Below, piece after piece: positions 54,601-64,000 of a DNA stretch of 64,000 nucleotides. The stretch is from Edaphochlamys debaryana. Lineage: Eukaryota; Chlorophyta; Chlorophyceae; Chlamydomonadales. The stretch lies in NCBI GenBank assembly GCA_016858145.1, contig JAEHOE010000094.1, positions 469,909-533,908 of the forward strand, in the 5' to 3' direction. The notes under the pieces were generated by a model, which saw only the letters and a program-made list of their open reading frames with translations, made no database searches and had not been told where the DNA came from. How positions within the stretch are numbered: the first letter of the stretch is position 1; the number at the start of each line of letters is the position of its first letter. The translations under genes and the position numbers were made by a program.

Positions 54601-57600
54601 AAAGGATGCTGGGCGTCAACAGCTCCCCAGCCCTCCGCTGGCAGACCCTCATAGAGCAGCAGATAGACCCGCGCGCGCAGAAACTGAGCACGGGCCACAG
54701 CCGATGCACGCGCAAGCAAGATTCATAAGGCCATGCGGCTGGCGAGAGCGGGCATGCATGCTGGTCCCAACGCGCAGACTCCAGCCCGATTGTGCGCCGG
54801 GTTGGCCAAAGTCAGCAACCACACGCCTGCACATGACGACACAGCGCACCCATTTCAAGAGAAGCGTCAGTTATGAGGGTTTGGCAGGCCCAGAAGGAAT
54901 GGTGGGCACGGGAAGACCCACAGGCAGGGAGGCGAGTCAATGCCCGTCCCCTCCCCGGGAAGCCACCGCATGCAACGACACGAGTCCGGCACTAAGAGAG
55001 CCCACAGATGCGAATGACCCAACGATGCTGCACCGTCAACCGCTACGTACCATCAGACCTCTTGCCCTACTGCATCTGCAGGTTGTGAGGGACGAGGGGG
55101 GTTTTGAGATCCAAAACCGCTTTGGCATCGCCAGCTGGGCGTCCGTGTACAACGGTAAGCACTTGCCGTATCGTATGCACAAGGTAGGCGGGAAGGGATG
55201 CCACATCATGTTGTTCTCCTACTGACCACCGCAGCCGGGCCCCTGACGTCAAGCTCAAGCTGCACCCGATCTCGCAACGAGAGCTGCCGGCTGCAGTGCG
55301 GACTCTTTCAAGGGATTGCGGGCGACAGGGATGATCGATGCAACAGTAAGATATGCCCGGGCGGGTTGCAGCCAGCCTTCCCCCCATTTTATATAGCACG
55401 GGCTAGGCTTCATATATGTCGTGTATGTTGACCTCGTTTCCCCGCCGTCGCCGCCCAATCCTTGCAACCAGGCTGGTGGTCGCCCAACCGAGCGTATGTC
55501 CTAATGCTACGCACTGATGGGTCCCTGGCGCTCTTCCGCTCTAACGGCACCGCACCCCAGCTTCCTGCGCTGTGGGCGACTGGACCGCGTAACATTGCAA
55601 GCGGCGCTGCAGACTTCTCTTTCCGTCTGGAGCAGAACGGAACATGGTCGCTGTGGGGGAGCGGCTTGGGGGTGCCGTACGGCCTGCGAGCGACCTCCAC
55701 GGATCCGCCCATTGCGGGTCTATCAGCCAGCTTCCCGCTTCATGCGGGCATTGCAAACGGACCTTTCTCGCTCCACGTTCGGGAAACTGGCCTGGTCGAG
55801 CTCGTCAACCGAAATGGCAGCGTGGCATGGCGAGGTGCGCTGGGCAGGGCCGCAAATGAACCAGCCAGCACCGAAGTCGAATTGCAAACTGCTGGTCCCA
55901 CGCTGATGTATGACGCTTCCCCGGCCGACACACAACTAACACGAGCCCGTCAGTACAGGTGCTCCAGCCTCCAACCCGCCCTCGCTGCCCCCGCCCGGGC
56001 CAGCAGTGCCTCGACGCCCTCCACCCACGCCGCAAGGTATGTATGCACACTATGCAAACACGTCCTTCTCTTCCACATACAATCATTACGACGCACGCGC
56101 TCGCAGAACCTCCCTCCCCAAGACCCTCCGCCGTTCCTCTCTCGCCCGCACCAAGGCGTCCCCCGACTGCGGCTCCCCCGAGTCCACGCCCTGCATCCCC
56201 ACGCGCTAATGCAACATCTCTGCCACCGCTGCCGCCGCCACCCTCGCCGCCCCGGCCGCCCTCGACGATCCCGCCTCCGCCCAACCCTCCTCCGCCGCCG
56301 CGGCCGTCGCCCCCCCGGCCGCCCTCTACAATCCCTCCTCCACCCAACCCTCCTCCTCCGCCGCGGCCGTCGCCCCCACGGCCGTCCTCAACGATCCCTC
56401 CTCCGCCCAACCCTCCTAACCCTCCTCCTCCGCCACGGCCGTCGCCCCCACGGCCGCCCTCAACGATCCCTCCTCCGCCCAGCCCTCCGCCCTCGCCGCG
56501 GACGTCGCCCCCACGGCCACCCTCGACGATCCCGCCTCCGCCCAACCCTCCTCCGCCGCCGCGGCCGTCGCCCCCCCGGCCGCCCTCTACAATCCCTCCT
56601 CCACCCAACCCTCCTCCTCCGCCGCGGCCGTCGCCCCCCCGGCCGCCCTCTACAATCCCTCCTCCACCCAACCCTCCTCCTCCGCCGCGGCCGTCGCCCC
56701 CACGGCCGCCCTCAACGATCCCTCCTCCGCCCAACCCTCCTAACCCTCCTCCTCCGCCACGGGCCGTCGCCCCCACGGCCGCCCTCAACGATCCCTCCTC
56801 CGCCCAACCCTCCTAACCCTCCTCCTCCGCCACGGCCGTCGCCCCCACGGCCGCCCTCTACAATCCCTCCTCCACCCAACCCTCCTACTCCGCCGCGGCC
56901 GTCGCCCCCACGGCCGTCCTCAACGATCCCTCCTCCGCCCAACCCTCCTAACCCTCCTCCTCCGCCACGGCCGTCGCCCCCACGGCCGCCCTCAACGATC
57001 CCTCCTCCGCCCAACCCTCCGCCCTCGCCGCGGCCGTCACCCCCCCGGCCGCCCTCGACGATCCCTCCTCCGCCCAACCTTCCGCCCTCGCCGCCGCGGC
57101 CGTCGCCCCCACGGCCGCCCTCAACGATCCCGCCTCCGCCCAACCCTTCTCCTCCGCCGCCGCCGTCGTCCCCACGGCCGCCCTCTCCGCCGCCCCGGCC
57201 GCCAGGGCCCCCCGCTCCGCCGCCCAGGCAGCCTCGTCCGCCCTACCCTCCATACAGTGAGGGATTCATGAAGCCTTGCGTCGCGTGGCTATCTATACTC
57301 CCGCCCCCATGTATGTCGTTTGCGCTCTCTTACTTGCTTGCAGCCTGCTACAGCCACCCCGACTTTATCTTCCTTGAGTTCAAGGACCACCTGGGTGACA
57401 ACCTTGGTTCCCTGAGCTACACCTACAGCGGCAACTACCTCTACAATTACTCCTCACTCGCGCAGGTGGATGGGTGCTTTGCCTATGATAGCAGGGCGCA
57501 GAGGATTTCATGTCATGTCTGATGTTGTGTGTCAAGGCCTGGCGGCGGCGTTCCCAGCCAACCCTGGGTCAGTCGCCAACCCCTCTGCGCTTGTTCTGCT

Positions 57601-60600
57601 GCTGGCTAAACACTACTACGCAGGCTTGCTCTGTCAACTGCACCTGCGTGGGCTTCAACACGTATGGACGTAAGTACGCCAAGTGCGCCGTAGCTAGCCC
57701 GAGCAGCTAGCCAGCAATACTGCTTGATCAGCTAGTCATTCGTCAGAGGCGAACCTTTTTTGACTCCTGACCGGACGCGTGTGCCCCCGCAGAGTGAGTG
57801 CGTTGTTGCACCTGGATGGAAGCCATGGCTCCATTGCGCTGACAATTTAGAACCCCAGAACTCTGACCGCGGAGGTCACGGGTGAACGTGGTGGTGCTCA
57901 TACTGGTGCCCGGGCATGCGCGATCTGGGATTGGCTGCTGATAGTTGGCGGCGCACTGTCATGCATGCACGATGATGCCGCTTTGTCATGCATGCACGAT
58001 GATGCCGCTTTGTCATGCATGTACGATGATGCCGCTTTGTCATGCATGCACGATGATGCCGGCCCTCCGGCCCGCTTGCAGGCTCAAGTCCAACGTCAGC
58101 CGGGCGGCTGCCTACTCGCACATGGACTACCCATGCGAAGGCCTGTATGTACGCAACCGGCCCTGCGGAGCCCCCCAGCCCGGCCCCAACCCGCCACCGA
58201 GACCCAACCCCAAGCCCCCTGGGCCTGCCCTTTCTTCAAGCCCTTCGCCTCGGCCCCCGTCCCCTCGGCCTTTCCCAACGCCTGGTCCCCGTCCACCACT
58301 TCCCTGGCCGCCGCGGCCGCCTTCCCCGCCGCCCCTTCCACCACGCCCTCCCACTCCGCCGCCCAGGCCGCCTCGTCCGCCCTACCCTCCATACAGTAAG
58401 CAACCCGTAGGGCGCAAGCGTCCCGGCGCCTGTTGTAGCTACAAACAGAAATTTCTTAGTCCTGGGTTGTAGAGTTAGAGAGCCGTCCGACAGTGTGTCA
58501 ATCCGTGGGCTTTCACCTTGCATATGCTCTCCCTTGCTTGCTTTACATGCTTGCAGCCTGCTACAGCCACCCTGACTTTGTGTTCCTTGAGTTCGAGGAC
58601 CACCTGGGCGACAACATGGCATCCCTGAGCTACACCTACATCAGCAACTACCTCTACAACTACTCCTCGCTTGCGCAGGTGGGTTGTCCCTTGTGTCCTG
58701 ACGAGCACACGTGCTGTCTACTGCTGGCTGGATGCTTGCATATATAGCTCTTCCTGGCGTATGTTTGCTTGGCTTTCTACCAAGAATGTGGTTGTTCTCT
58801 GTCCTGTCGTCCCCTACCACGTGAATCTGTCTGAGCATCGCATGCACCTTGGTGGCCCCTTCTGGCGCCTCCCTTGTGCCCACCTCCCTTGACAACGCCA
58901 GGCCTGCTTCGCCAACTGCACATGCCGTGGCTTCAAACACGTGGGGACGTGAGTGCACTTAATGTATCTGAACGCGGAAAAGATGGCTGGATGTACATCA
59001 GCACACAGAGCATTGCCGTCACTAACGCACCATTATGCCCCTTGTACCCCTCGGCATGCGCGCAGAGTGAGTGCTTTCACAAAGCGATACCTGGCTCCGT
59101 GCACCAGAGCCACAAGGCCCAGGGCTCAGGGACTGAAGTAAAGCCTTGAGACGGGCCGCAGGTTCTGTCCTGTGCACGCAGACTTTAGACGTCGTGCGCC
59201 TATCTATGAACGAAGCGGCCTTGCTCGCTAGCTAACGCGGACACGCACCTCCATTCCCATCCGCCTGGCACGCAGGCTCAAGTCCAACGTCAGCCGGGCG
59301 GGCCGCTTACTCGCACATGGATTACCCATGCGAAGGCCTGTATGTGCGCAACCGGCCCTGCGGAGCCCCCCAGCCCAGCCCCAACCCGCCCCCGAGACCC
59401 CCCAAGCCCAACGCACCACAGCCGCCTTCACCCCCGTCCCCTTCCCCACCGCCTGGTCCCCGCCCACCGCTTCCTCCGTCGCCGCGGCCGCCCTCTCCGC
59501 CCGCCCCGTCCACCAGGGCACTCCCTCTCCACCACCTAGGCCCCCCCCGTGCACCCTACCCTCCATACAGTAAGCAACTGGTCGCGCGCGCGGAAGCAAA
59601 CGGTTGAGGGACAGTCCAGGCAGGCCTCTTAATCTCACCTCATGATTGCATGTGCACTTGCTTTATCTTGTAGCCTGCTACAGCCACCCTGACTTTGTGT
59701 TCCTTGAGTTCGAGGACCACCTGGGCGACAACATGGCATCCCTGAGCTACACCTACATCAGCAACTACCTCTACAACTACTCCTCGCTTGCGCAGGTGGG
59801 TTGTCCCTTGTGTCCTGACGAGCACACGTGCTGTCTACTGCTGGCTGGATGCTTGCATATATAGCTCTTCCTGGCGTATGTTTGCTTGGCTTTCTACCAA
59901 GAATGAGGTTGTTCTCTGTCCTGTCGTCCCCTACCACGTGAATCTGTCTGAGCATCGCATGCACCTTGGTGGCCCCTTCTGGCGCCTCCCTTGTGCCCAC
60001 CTCCCTTGACACGCCAGGCCTGCTTCGCCAACTGCACATGCCGTGGCTTCAACACGTGGGGACGTGAGTGCACTTAATGTATCTGAACGCGGAAAAGATG
60101 GCTGGATGTACATCAGCACACAGAGCATTGCCGTCACTAACGCACCATTATGCCCCTTGTACCCCTCGGCATGCGCGCAGAGTGAGTGCTTTCACAAAGC
60201 GATACCTGGCTCCGTGCACCAGAGCCACAAGGCCCAGGGCTCAGGGACTGAAGTAAAGCCTTGAGACGGCCGCAGGTTCTGTCCTGTGCACGCAGACTTT
60301 AGACGTCGTGCGCCTATCTATGAACGAAGCGGCCTTGCTCGCTAGCTAACGCGGACACGCACCTCCATTCCCATCCGCCTGGCACGCAGGCTCAAGTCCA
60401 ACGTCAGCCGGGCGGCCGCTTACTCGCACATGGATTACCCATGCGAAGGCCTGTATGTGCGCAACCGGCCCTGCGGAGCCCCCCAGCCCAGCCCCAACCC
60501 GCCCCCGAGACCCCCCAAGCCCAACGCACCACAGCCGCCTTCACCCCCGTCCCCTTCCCCACCGCCTGGTCCCCGCCCACCGCTTCCTCCGTCGCCGCGG

Positions 60601-62948
60601 CCGCCCTCTCCGCCGCCCCGTCCACCAGGCACTCCCTCTCCACCACCTAGGCCCCCCCGTGCACCCTACCCTCCATACAGTAAGCAACTGGTCGCGCGCG
60701 CGGAAGCAAACGGTTGAGGGACAGTCCAGGCAGGCCTCTTAATCTCACCTCATGATTGCATGTGCACTTGCTTTATCTTGTAGCCTGCTACAGCCACCCT
60801 GACTTTGTGTTCCTTGAGTTCGAGGACCACCTGGGCGACAACATGGCATCCCTGAGCTACACCTACATCAGCAACTACCTCTACAACTACTCCTCGCTTG
60901 CGCAGGTGAGTTGTCCCTTGTGTCCTGACGAGCACACGTGCTGTCTACTGCTGGCTGGATGCTTGCATATATAGCTCTTCCTGGCGTATGTTTGCTTGGC
61001 TTTCTACCAAGAATGAGGTTGTTCTCTGTCCTGTCGTCCCCTACCACGTGAATCTGTCTGAGCATCGCATGCACCTTGGTGGCCCCTTCTGGCGCCTCCC
61101 TTGTGCCCACCTCCCTTGACACGCCAGGCCTGCTTCGCCAATTGCACATGCCGTGGCTTCAACACGTGGGGACGTGAGGTGCACTTAATGTATCTGAACG
61201 CGGAAAAGATGGCTGGATGTACATCAGCACACAGAGCATTGCCGTCACTAACGCACCATTATGCCCCTTGTACCCCCTCGGCATGCGCGCAGAGTGAGTG
61301 CTTTCACAAAGCGATACCTGGCTCCGTGCACCAGAGCCACAAGGCCCAGGGCTCAGGGACTGAAGTAAAGCCTTGAGACGGCCGCAGGTTCTGTCCTGTG
61401 CACGCAGACTTTAGACGTCGTGCGCCTATCTATGAACGAAGCGGCCTTGCTCGCTAGCTAACGCGGACACGCACCTCCATTCCCATCCGCCTGGCACGCA
61501 GGCTCAAGTCCAACGTCAGCCGGGCGGCCGCTTACTCGCACATGGATTACCCATGCGAAGGCCTGTATGTGCGCAACCGGCCCTGCGGAGCCCCCCAGCC
61601 CAGCCCCAACCCGTCACCGAAGCCCCCCGCGGCACAGCCGCCGTCGCCCAGGCCCCCCTCCCCTCAACCACCTGTCCCCAGGCCCCCCTCCCCGAGTCCT
61701 CCCCTCCCGTCGCCGAGGCCACCGCAGCCCAATCCACCCTCACCTCGACCTCCCTCACCACCTCCACCTTTTCCCAAGCCCCCCTCGCCTGACCCTCCGT
61801 TACCCAAGCCCCCGTCGCCGTCACCACCCTCCCCCAAGCCCCCATTGCCCAGCCCACCAAGCCCCAGGCCTCCATCCCCTCTCCCTCAGCCTCCTTCGCC
61901 CAGGCCCCCTGCTCCCTTCCCTCCCTCGCCTAGACCTCCCTTACCGGACCCCCCGTCCCCTAAGCCGCCGTCCCCGACCCCCCCCTCTCCCAAGCCGCCC
62001 TCCCCCCTGCCGCCATCACCGCCACTGCCACCCTCTCCTCGGCCGCCGTCGCCCTCTCCGCCCAGCCCTTCTCCAGAGCCGCCGAACGTACCGCCACCGC
62101 CACCCCAGCAGCCCCCACTGCCGGCTCACCCACCTCCGCCGCCTCCCAGCCTTCCTCCGCCGCCGCCGCCGGACGTGCCTCCACCTCCCGACATGCCGCC
62201 ACCGCCGCCGCCAATGGTACCCCCACCCCCCCACCGGACATGCCGCCACCGCCCCCCCCCTCAGCCCCCCCGCCGCCGCCCCCTGAAGCGCCGCCGCCAC
62301 CGCCCCCGCAAATGCCGCCGCCGCCCCCGCAGGCGCCTCCGCCGCCGCCACCGGAAACACCCCCGCCGCTGCCCCCGCAAACGCCGCCGCCACCTCCCCC
62401 GGAAACGCCGCCACCCCTGCCCGACACGTCAGGTGAGGGAGGGCGCCGAATGCCATAGATGGAGCATCTGCTTATTCTTTCTCTATCTCTGGGGGGGGCG
62501 AAATCAGTTGAATCTAACTTGGACGGATGTCTCTTGCGTCTGACCGACCCCTGCCACTCACGCCTCCACAGGCCTCAAGCAAGGTGATGCCGGACAGCAA
62601 GAGCTGTCAGGTCCTCAGTTCCAGCAGGATACCCCGAGCACACAGCCTGGACAGCAGTCCTCCGATCCAACAGCTGATGTGGCGGGACTGCCAGCAGAGG
62701 CTGGAGGCTCCGTGACGGCGGAGGGAGGCGGCCCCGGTATCAGCGTAGCTGTCAGTACAGCGGCGGGGCAGGAGCAGCAGGGACGACCGTCCACTGCCGT
62801 TATCGTGGGCTGCGCTGTGGCGGCGTTGGTGGGGACTGTGGTGGCAGCCGTTGGGGGGGTGGTGGTGTGGAGGAAGTTCAGAGGCCCCCGTGGAGGCAAT
62901 GGAGGACGTGTTGTGCCCACAACTACTCCTGGGCAGCAGGTGCCCTAG
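48695..62948 (+). CDS. Giant modular surface protein: polyproline shafts, bulb-lectin and PAN/Apple-like modules, C-terminal TM
   Basis: About 32 exons join in phase from [18 protein letters not shown] (signal peptide) to a stop at 62946. Main exons: 48695-48749, 49293-49681 (polyproline), 49774-49861, 51634-51767, 51866-52108, 52194-52254, 52528-52692, 52839-53001, 53104-53236, 53662-53746, 53840-53977, 54059-54345, 55082-55154, 55235-55345, 55472-55834, 55959-56036, 56107-57256 (polyproline). PAN modules begin at 57344, 58557, 59674 and 60784; the last exon is 62572-62948. Bulb-lectin signatures are clear ([36 protein letters not shown]). Three Cys-rich segments each end in Cys-Asn with a phase-1 intron just before a lectin unit. 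PAN-like modules read [24 protein letters not shown] and LKSNVSRAA then PCEGLYVRN. The end has a membrane helix ([19 protein letters not shown]) and a basic tail. About 2,200 residues. Two single-base frameshifts and indels in module 2 interrupt the frame. Probably an adhesive or extracellular-matrix glycoprotein related to the gene at 9620. Confidence 0.8.
50026..50522. mobile_element. Candidate MITE in the largest intron of the giant gene
   Basis: The left end GTTGCCGATACGTATTAA-TACGGC matches the reverse complement of the right end (GTTGCCAATACGCGTATTAA, then TACGGC after a 7-nt insert). These are imperfect terminal inverted repeats of over 20 bp around about 500 bp with no open frame. Palindromes CGTATTAATACG and AATACGCGTATT sit at the two ends. 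No clear target-site duplication was seen. Inside, GAGGGCTGGAGAACAAA occurs twice. Confidence 0.5.
56240..57180 (+). repeat. Tandem polyproline repeat ([21 protein letters not shown] units)
   Basis: About 14 units of 20-22 residues built on [13 protein letters not shown] and PPPRPSPP form the second shaft of the giant gene. Synonymous and small length changes separate the units. The array is in frame except for one extra G near 56760. Confidence 0.9.
57793..57793 (+). other. Candidate one-nucleotide exon, PAN module 1
   Basis: CCGCAG|A|GTGAGT sits between the exon ending FNTYG plus C (57669) and the exon starting G-CTC-AAG (58082). Joining the flanking exons directly breaks the frame; inserting this single A restores it and gives FNTYG-Q-LKSN. 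The arrangement is repeated in modules 2-4 (59066, 60181, 61293). Confidence 0.5.
57959..58066 (+). repeat. 27-bp minisatellite, four copies
   Basis: The unit TCATGCATGCACGATGATGC plus CGCTTTG repeats from 57959, 57986, 58013 and 58040, immediately upstream of the acceptor at 58081 in an intron of the giant gene. Confidence 0.9.
59066..59066 (+). other. Candidate one-nucleotide exon, PAN module 2
   Basis: The context GCGCAG|A|GTGAGT is the same as in module 3. In this module an extra A in the preceding exon (near 58937) shifts phase, so the frame argument does not hold for this copy alone. Confidence 0.35.
60181..60181 (+). other. Candidate one-nucleotide exon, PAN module 3
   Basis: GCGCAG|A|GTGAGT lies between introns of about 117 and 208 nt, both normal sizes here. 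Flanking exons 60018-60063 (ends in phase 1) and 60390-60679 (needs two carried bases) require exactly one additional nucleotide. Confidence 0.5.
61293..61293 (+). other. Candidate one-nucleotide exon, PAN module 4
   Basis: Same GCGCAG|A|GTGAGT context between exons 61128-61173 and 61502-62432. Here the preceding donor reads C|GTGAGG with an extra G. That extra base would put the alternative donor four bases downstream out of frame, while the single-nucleotide exon still works. Confidence 0.5.
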
Positions 62949-64000
62949 ATGTGTATCTTCAATCTTACACTTCTTCAAGATAGCTAGTACTGCTTATTAA
63001 CTCCTTACGACGTGCACGTGGAAGGAAGCCGTGATCGATATGCTGAAAATAGTATCCACACTGCTGAGCATGAGTACCGCTACTGCAATTCATGTTTACC
63101 GTTACTGGGACCCTACCCCTAGTCGTGCGTGCGTTTTGTGTGCTCATCTCAAGCGCCCTTTCCATTCATTGTGCTCCGATGATTACGTGGGCGTGCGTGA
63201 CAGCTTGATTGCTGGTAGGGGTGGCCCAAAGAAGAGAGCCATGGGGCTGGGGGCAGTTTAGGGGCGTGTGGGGCGTACACCGACTGACCAGGCACAGGTA
63301 AACCTGCAGACCACGCATACGCAAGTACGCCGTACAATTATCCCTTTAAAAGGCAAGGGACGACTCCATGCAACCGCGCGCTGGATGGGCCCCATGATCC
63401 CCCCATGTTTCTCCTAACCTATATCCCTAGCTAAGCTGCGCTTTTGTACGGCAGAATGACGGGCTAGACGGGCAGGACATCCATGGTCCCCCCGGAGCAA
63501 TGGTTGGATGGACTTCGCAGACGAAAAATGAGTTTGCCACGGCGCGGCCTTGAGCGACGACCATCCAGCAGATACAGGAAGAGCCTCTTCCCCTAGGGAG
63601 AGGCGGTCTTTGAGCATCAGCGTAGGGGGTCGGGGTCGGGAATTCCATTTTGGAGGGGTGGAAGCGCGAAAGAAAGGTATACCTGTCAGGGAGATGACGG
63701 GCCCGTCTGCCCCAGGGCAGGGTATGGACGGGCCACTGGCGTGAGGCTGAAAGCAAGGATTGGGGAAGGGAGAGGCATAGCGTACGTAGCCGTGGGATTA
63801 GAGGGTGGGCTGCCTGCCGGCAGGAGAAACTATGTATGCCCCCTTCGCCAATCCTCCTGTGGCGGGCCGGTCTTGCCAGGACCGCGACTGCCTCTTGCAG
63901 GGACACGGGGTCGTGCGCCAGGAACCCACGACATACTGCCACAGGGGTATAGAAGTACTCCGCCACTCCCCTTACCATTCCCCCCTTACTTTCCCCTACC
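62949..64000. other. 3' flank of the giant gene, nothing recognised
   Basis: No TGTAA motif was seen on the plus strand. A 183-residue minus-strand open frame (63978-63427) has no recognisable domain, splice partner or codon logic, so I do not call it a gene. A further gene beyond 64000 is possible. Confidence 0.5.

Larger units (their letters stand above)
58557..61620 (+). repeat. Three near-identical 1.1-kb tandem copies of a PAN-module exon set
   Basis: Units start at 58557, 59674 and 60784 (spacing 1,117 and 1,110 bp). Each has the exons [12 protein letters not shown]..., [15 protein letters not shown] and [20 protein letters not shown]... plus all introns, which are nearly identical as well. 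The third copy diverges in its proline-rich exon. A more diverged first module starts at 57344. Confidence 0.95.

Noticed and set aside
55805..56788. 327-residue [15 protein letters not shown] repeat protein on the minus strand
   Set aside because: It mirrors the in-frame polyproline repeat of the plus-strand giant gene; the plus frame joins in phase to flanking exons, the minus frame does not.
55462..57522. Single 686-residue open frame through the polyproline region
   Set aside because: It starts in the right frame, becomes an Arg-rich out-of-frame translation, and returns to polyproline only because of the extra G near 56760; it is not one exon.
58557..61620. Could the regular repeats be a CRISPR array or satellite?
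   Set aside because: The units are 1.1 kb, contain exons with conserved splice sites and encode protein modules; there are no short repeats with unique spacers.
63427..63978. 183-residue minus-strand open frame at the window end
   Set aside because: No recognisable domain, no splice partners and atypical composition for a coding exon here.

Overview
The window looks like nuclear DNA of a volvocine (Chlamydomonadales) green alga. It is GC-rich, its genes are cut into many short exons by short GT-AG introns, and poly-G and poly-C tracts are common. The protein families fit too: hydroxyproline-rich (SP)n and PPSPRPP shafts joined to lectin and PAN/Apple-like domains, ciliary assembly genes, and an occasional TGTAA polyadenylation motif. 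Gene models were built by hand from splice sites and codon phase. Nearly all junctions in six of the eight genes keep frame; the exceptions are stated.

Layout: (1) 1-3070 holds no convincing gene. (2) 3071-7650, minus strand: a large low-complexity protein with a repeated IRAAPFAAALGLL-type motif. (3) 9620 to about 16430, plus: a secreted protein with a signal peptide, a PAN-like domain, an (SP)n linker, bulb-lectin-like repeats and a ricin-B-like tail. (4) 17634-25096, plus: a 19-exon, 668-residue N-myristoylation-type leucine-rich-repeat protein. (5) 27343-30212, plus: a 176-residue EF-hand protein whose second intron contains tRNA-Lys(CUU) and tRNA-Gln(CUG). (6) 32251-38831, minus: a paralogue of gene 2 with the same motif. 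(7) 40323-41608, minus: a 139-residue protein with a PGYMGHVPG motif of the kind seen in ciliary microtubule inner proteins. (8) 41926-47709, plus: the dynein-arm assembly factor DNAAF4/DYX1C1 (PF23), divergent from gene 7 across 317 bp. (9) 48695-62948, plus: a giant (about 2,200 residues) modular type I membrane or wall protein with a signal peptide, polyproline shaft, four Cys-rich plus bulb-lectin modules, a second long polyproline shaft, four PAN/Apple-like modules, a third shaft, a transmembrane helix and a short tail.

Themes: genes 3 and 9 are related cell-surface lectin-like glycoproteins, likely in the extracellular matrix or cell recognition. Genes 7 and 8 form a divergent pair with probable ciliary roles. 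Genes 2 and 6 are an uncharacterised paralogous family. The main structural surprises are repeated duplications of exon edges with their splice sites into neighbouring introns, a candidate one-nucleotide exon conserved in four PAN modules, a recent three-copy 1.1-kb tandem duplication inside gene 9, and single-base frameshifts in its repeats that may be assembly errors.
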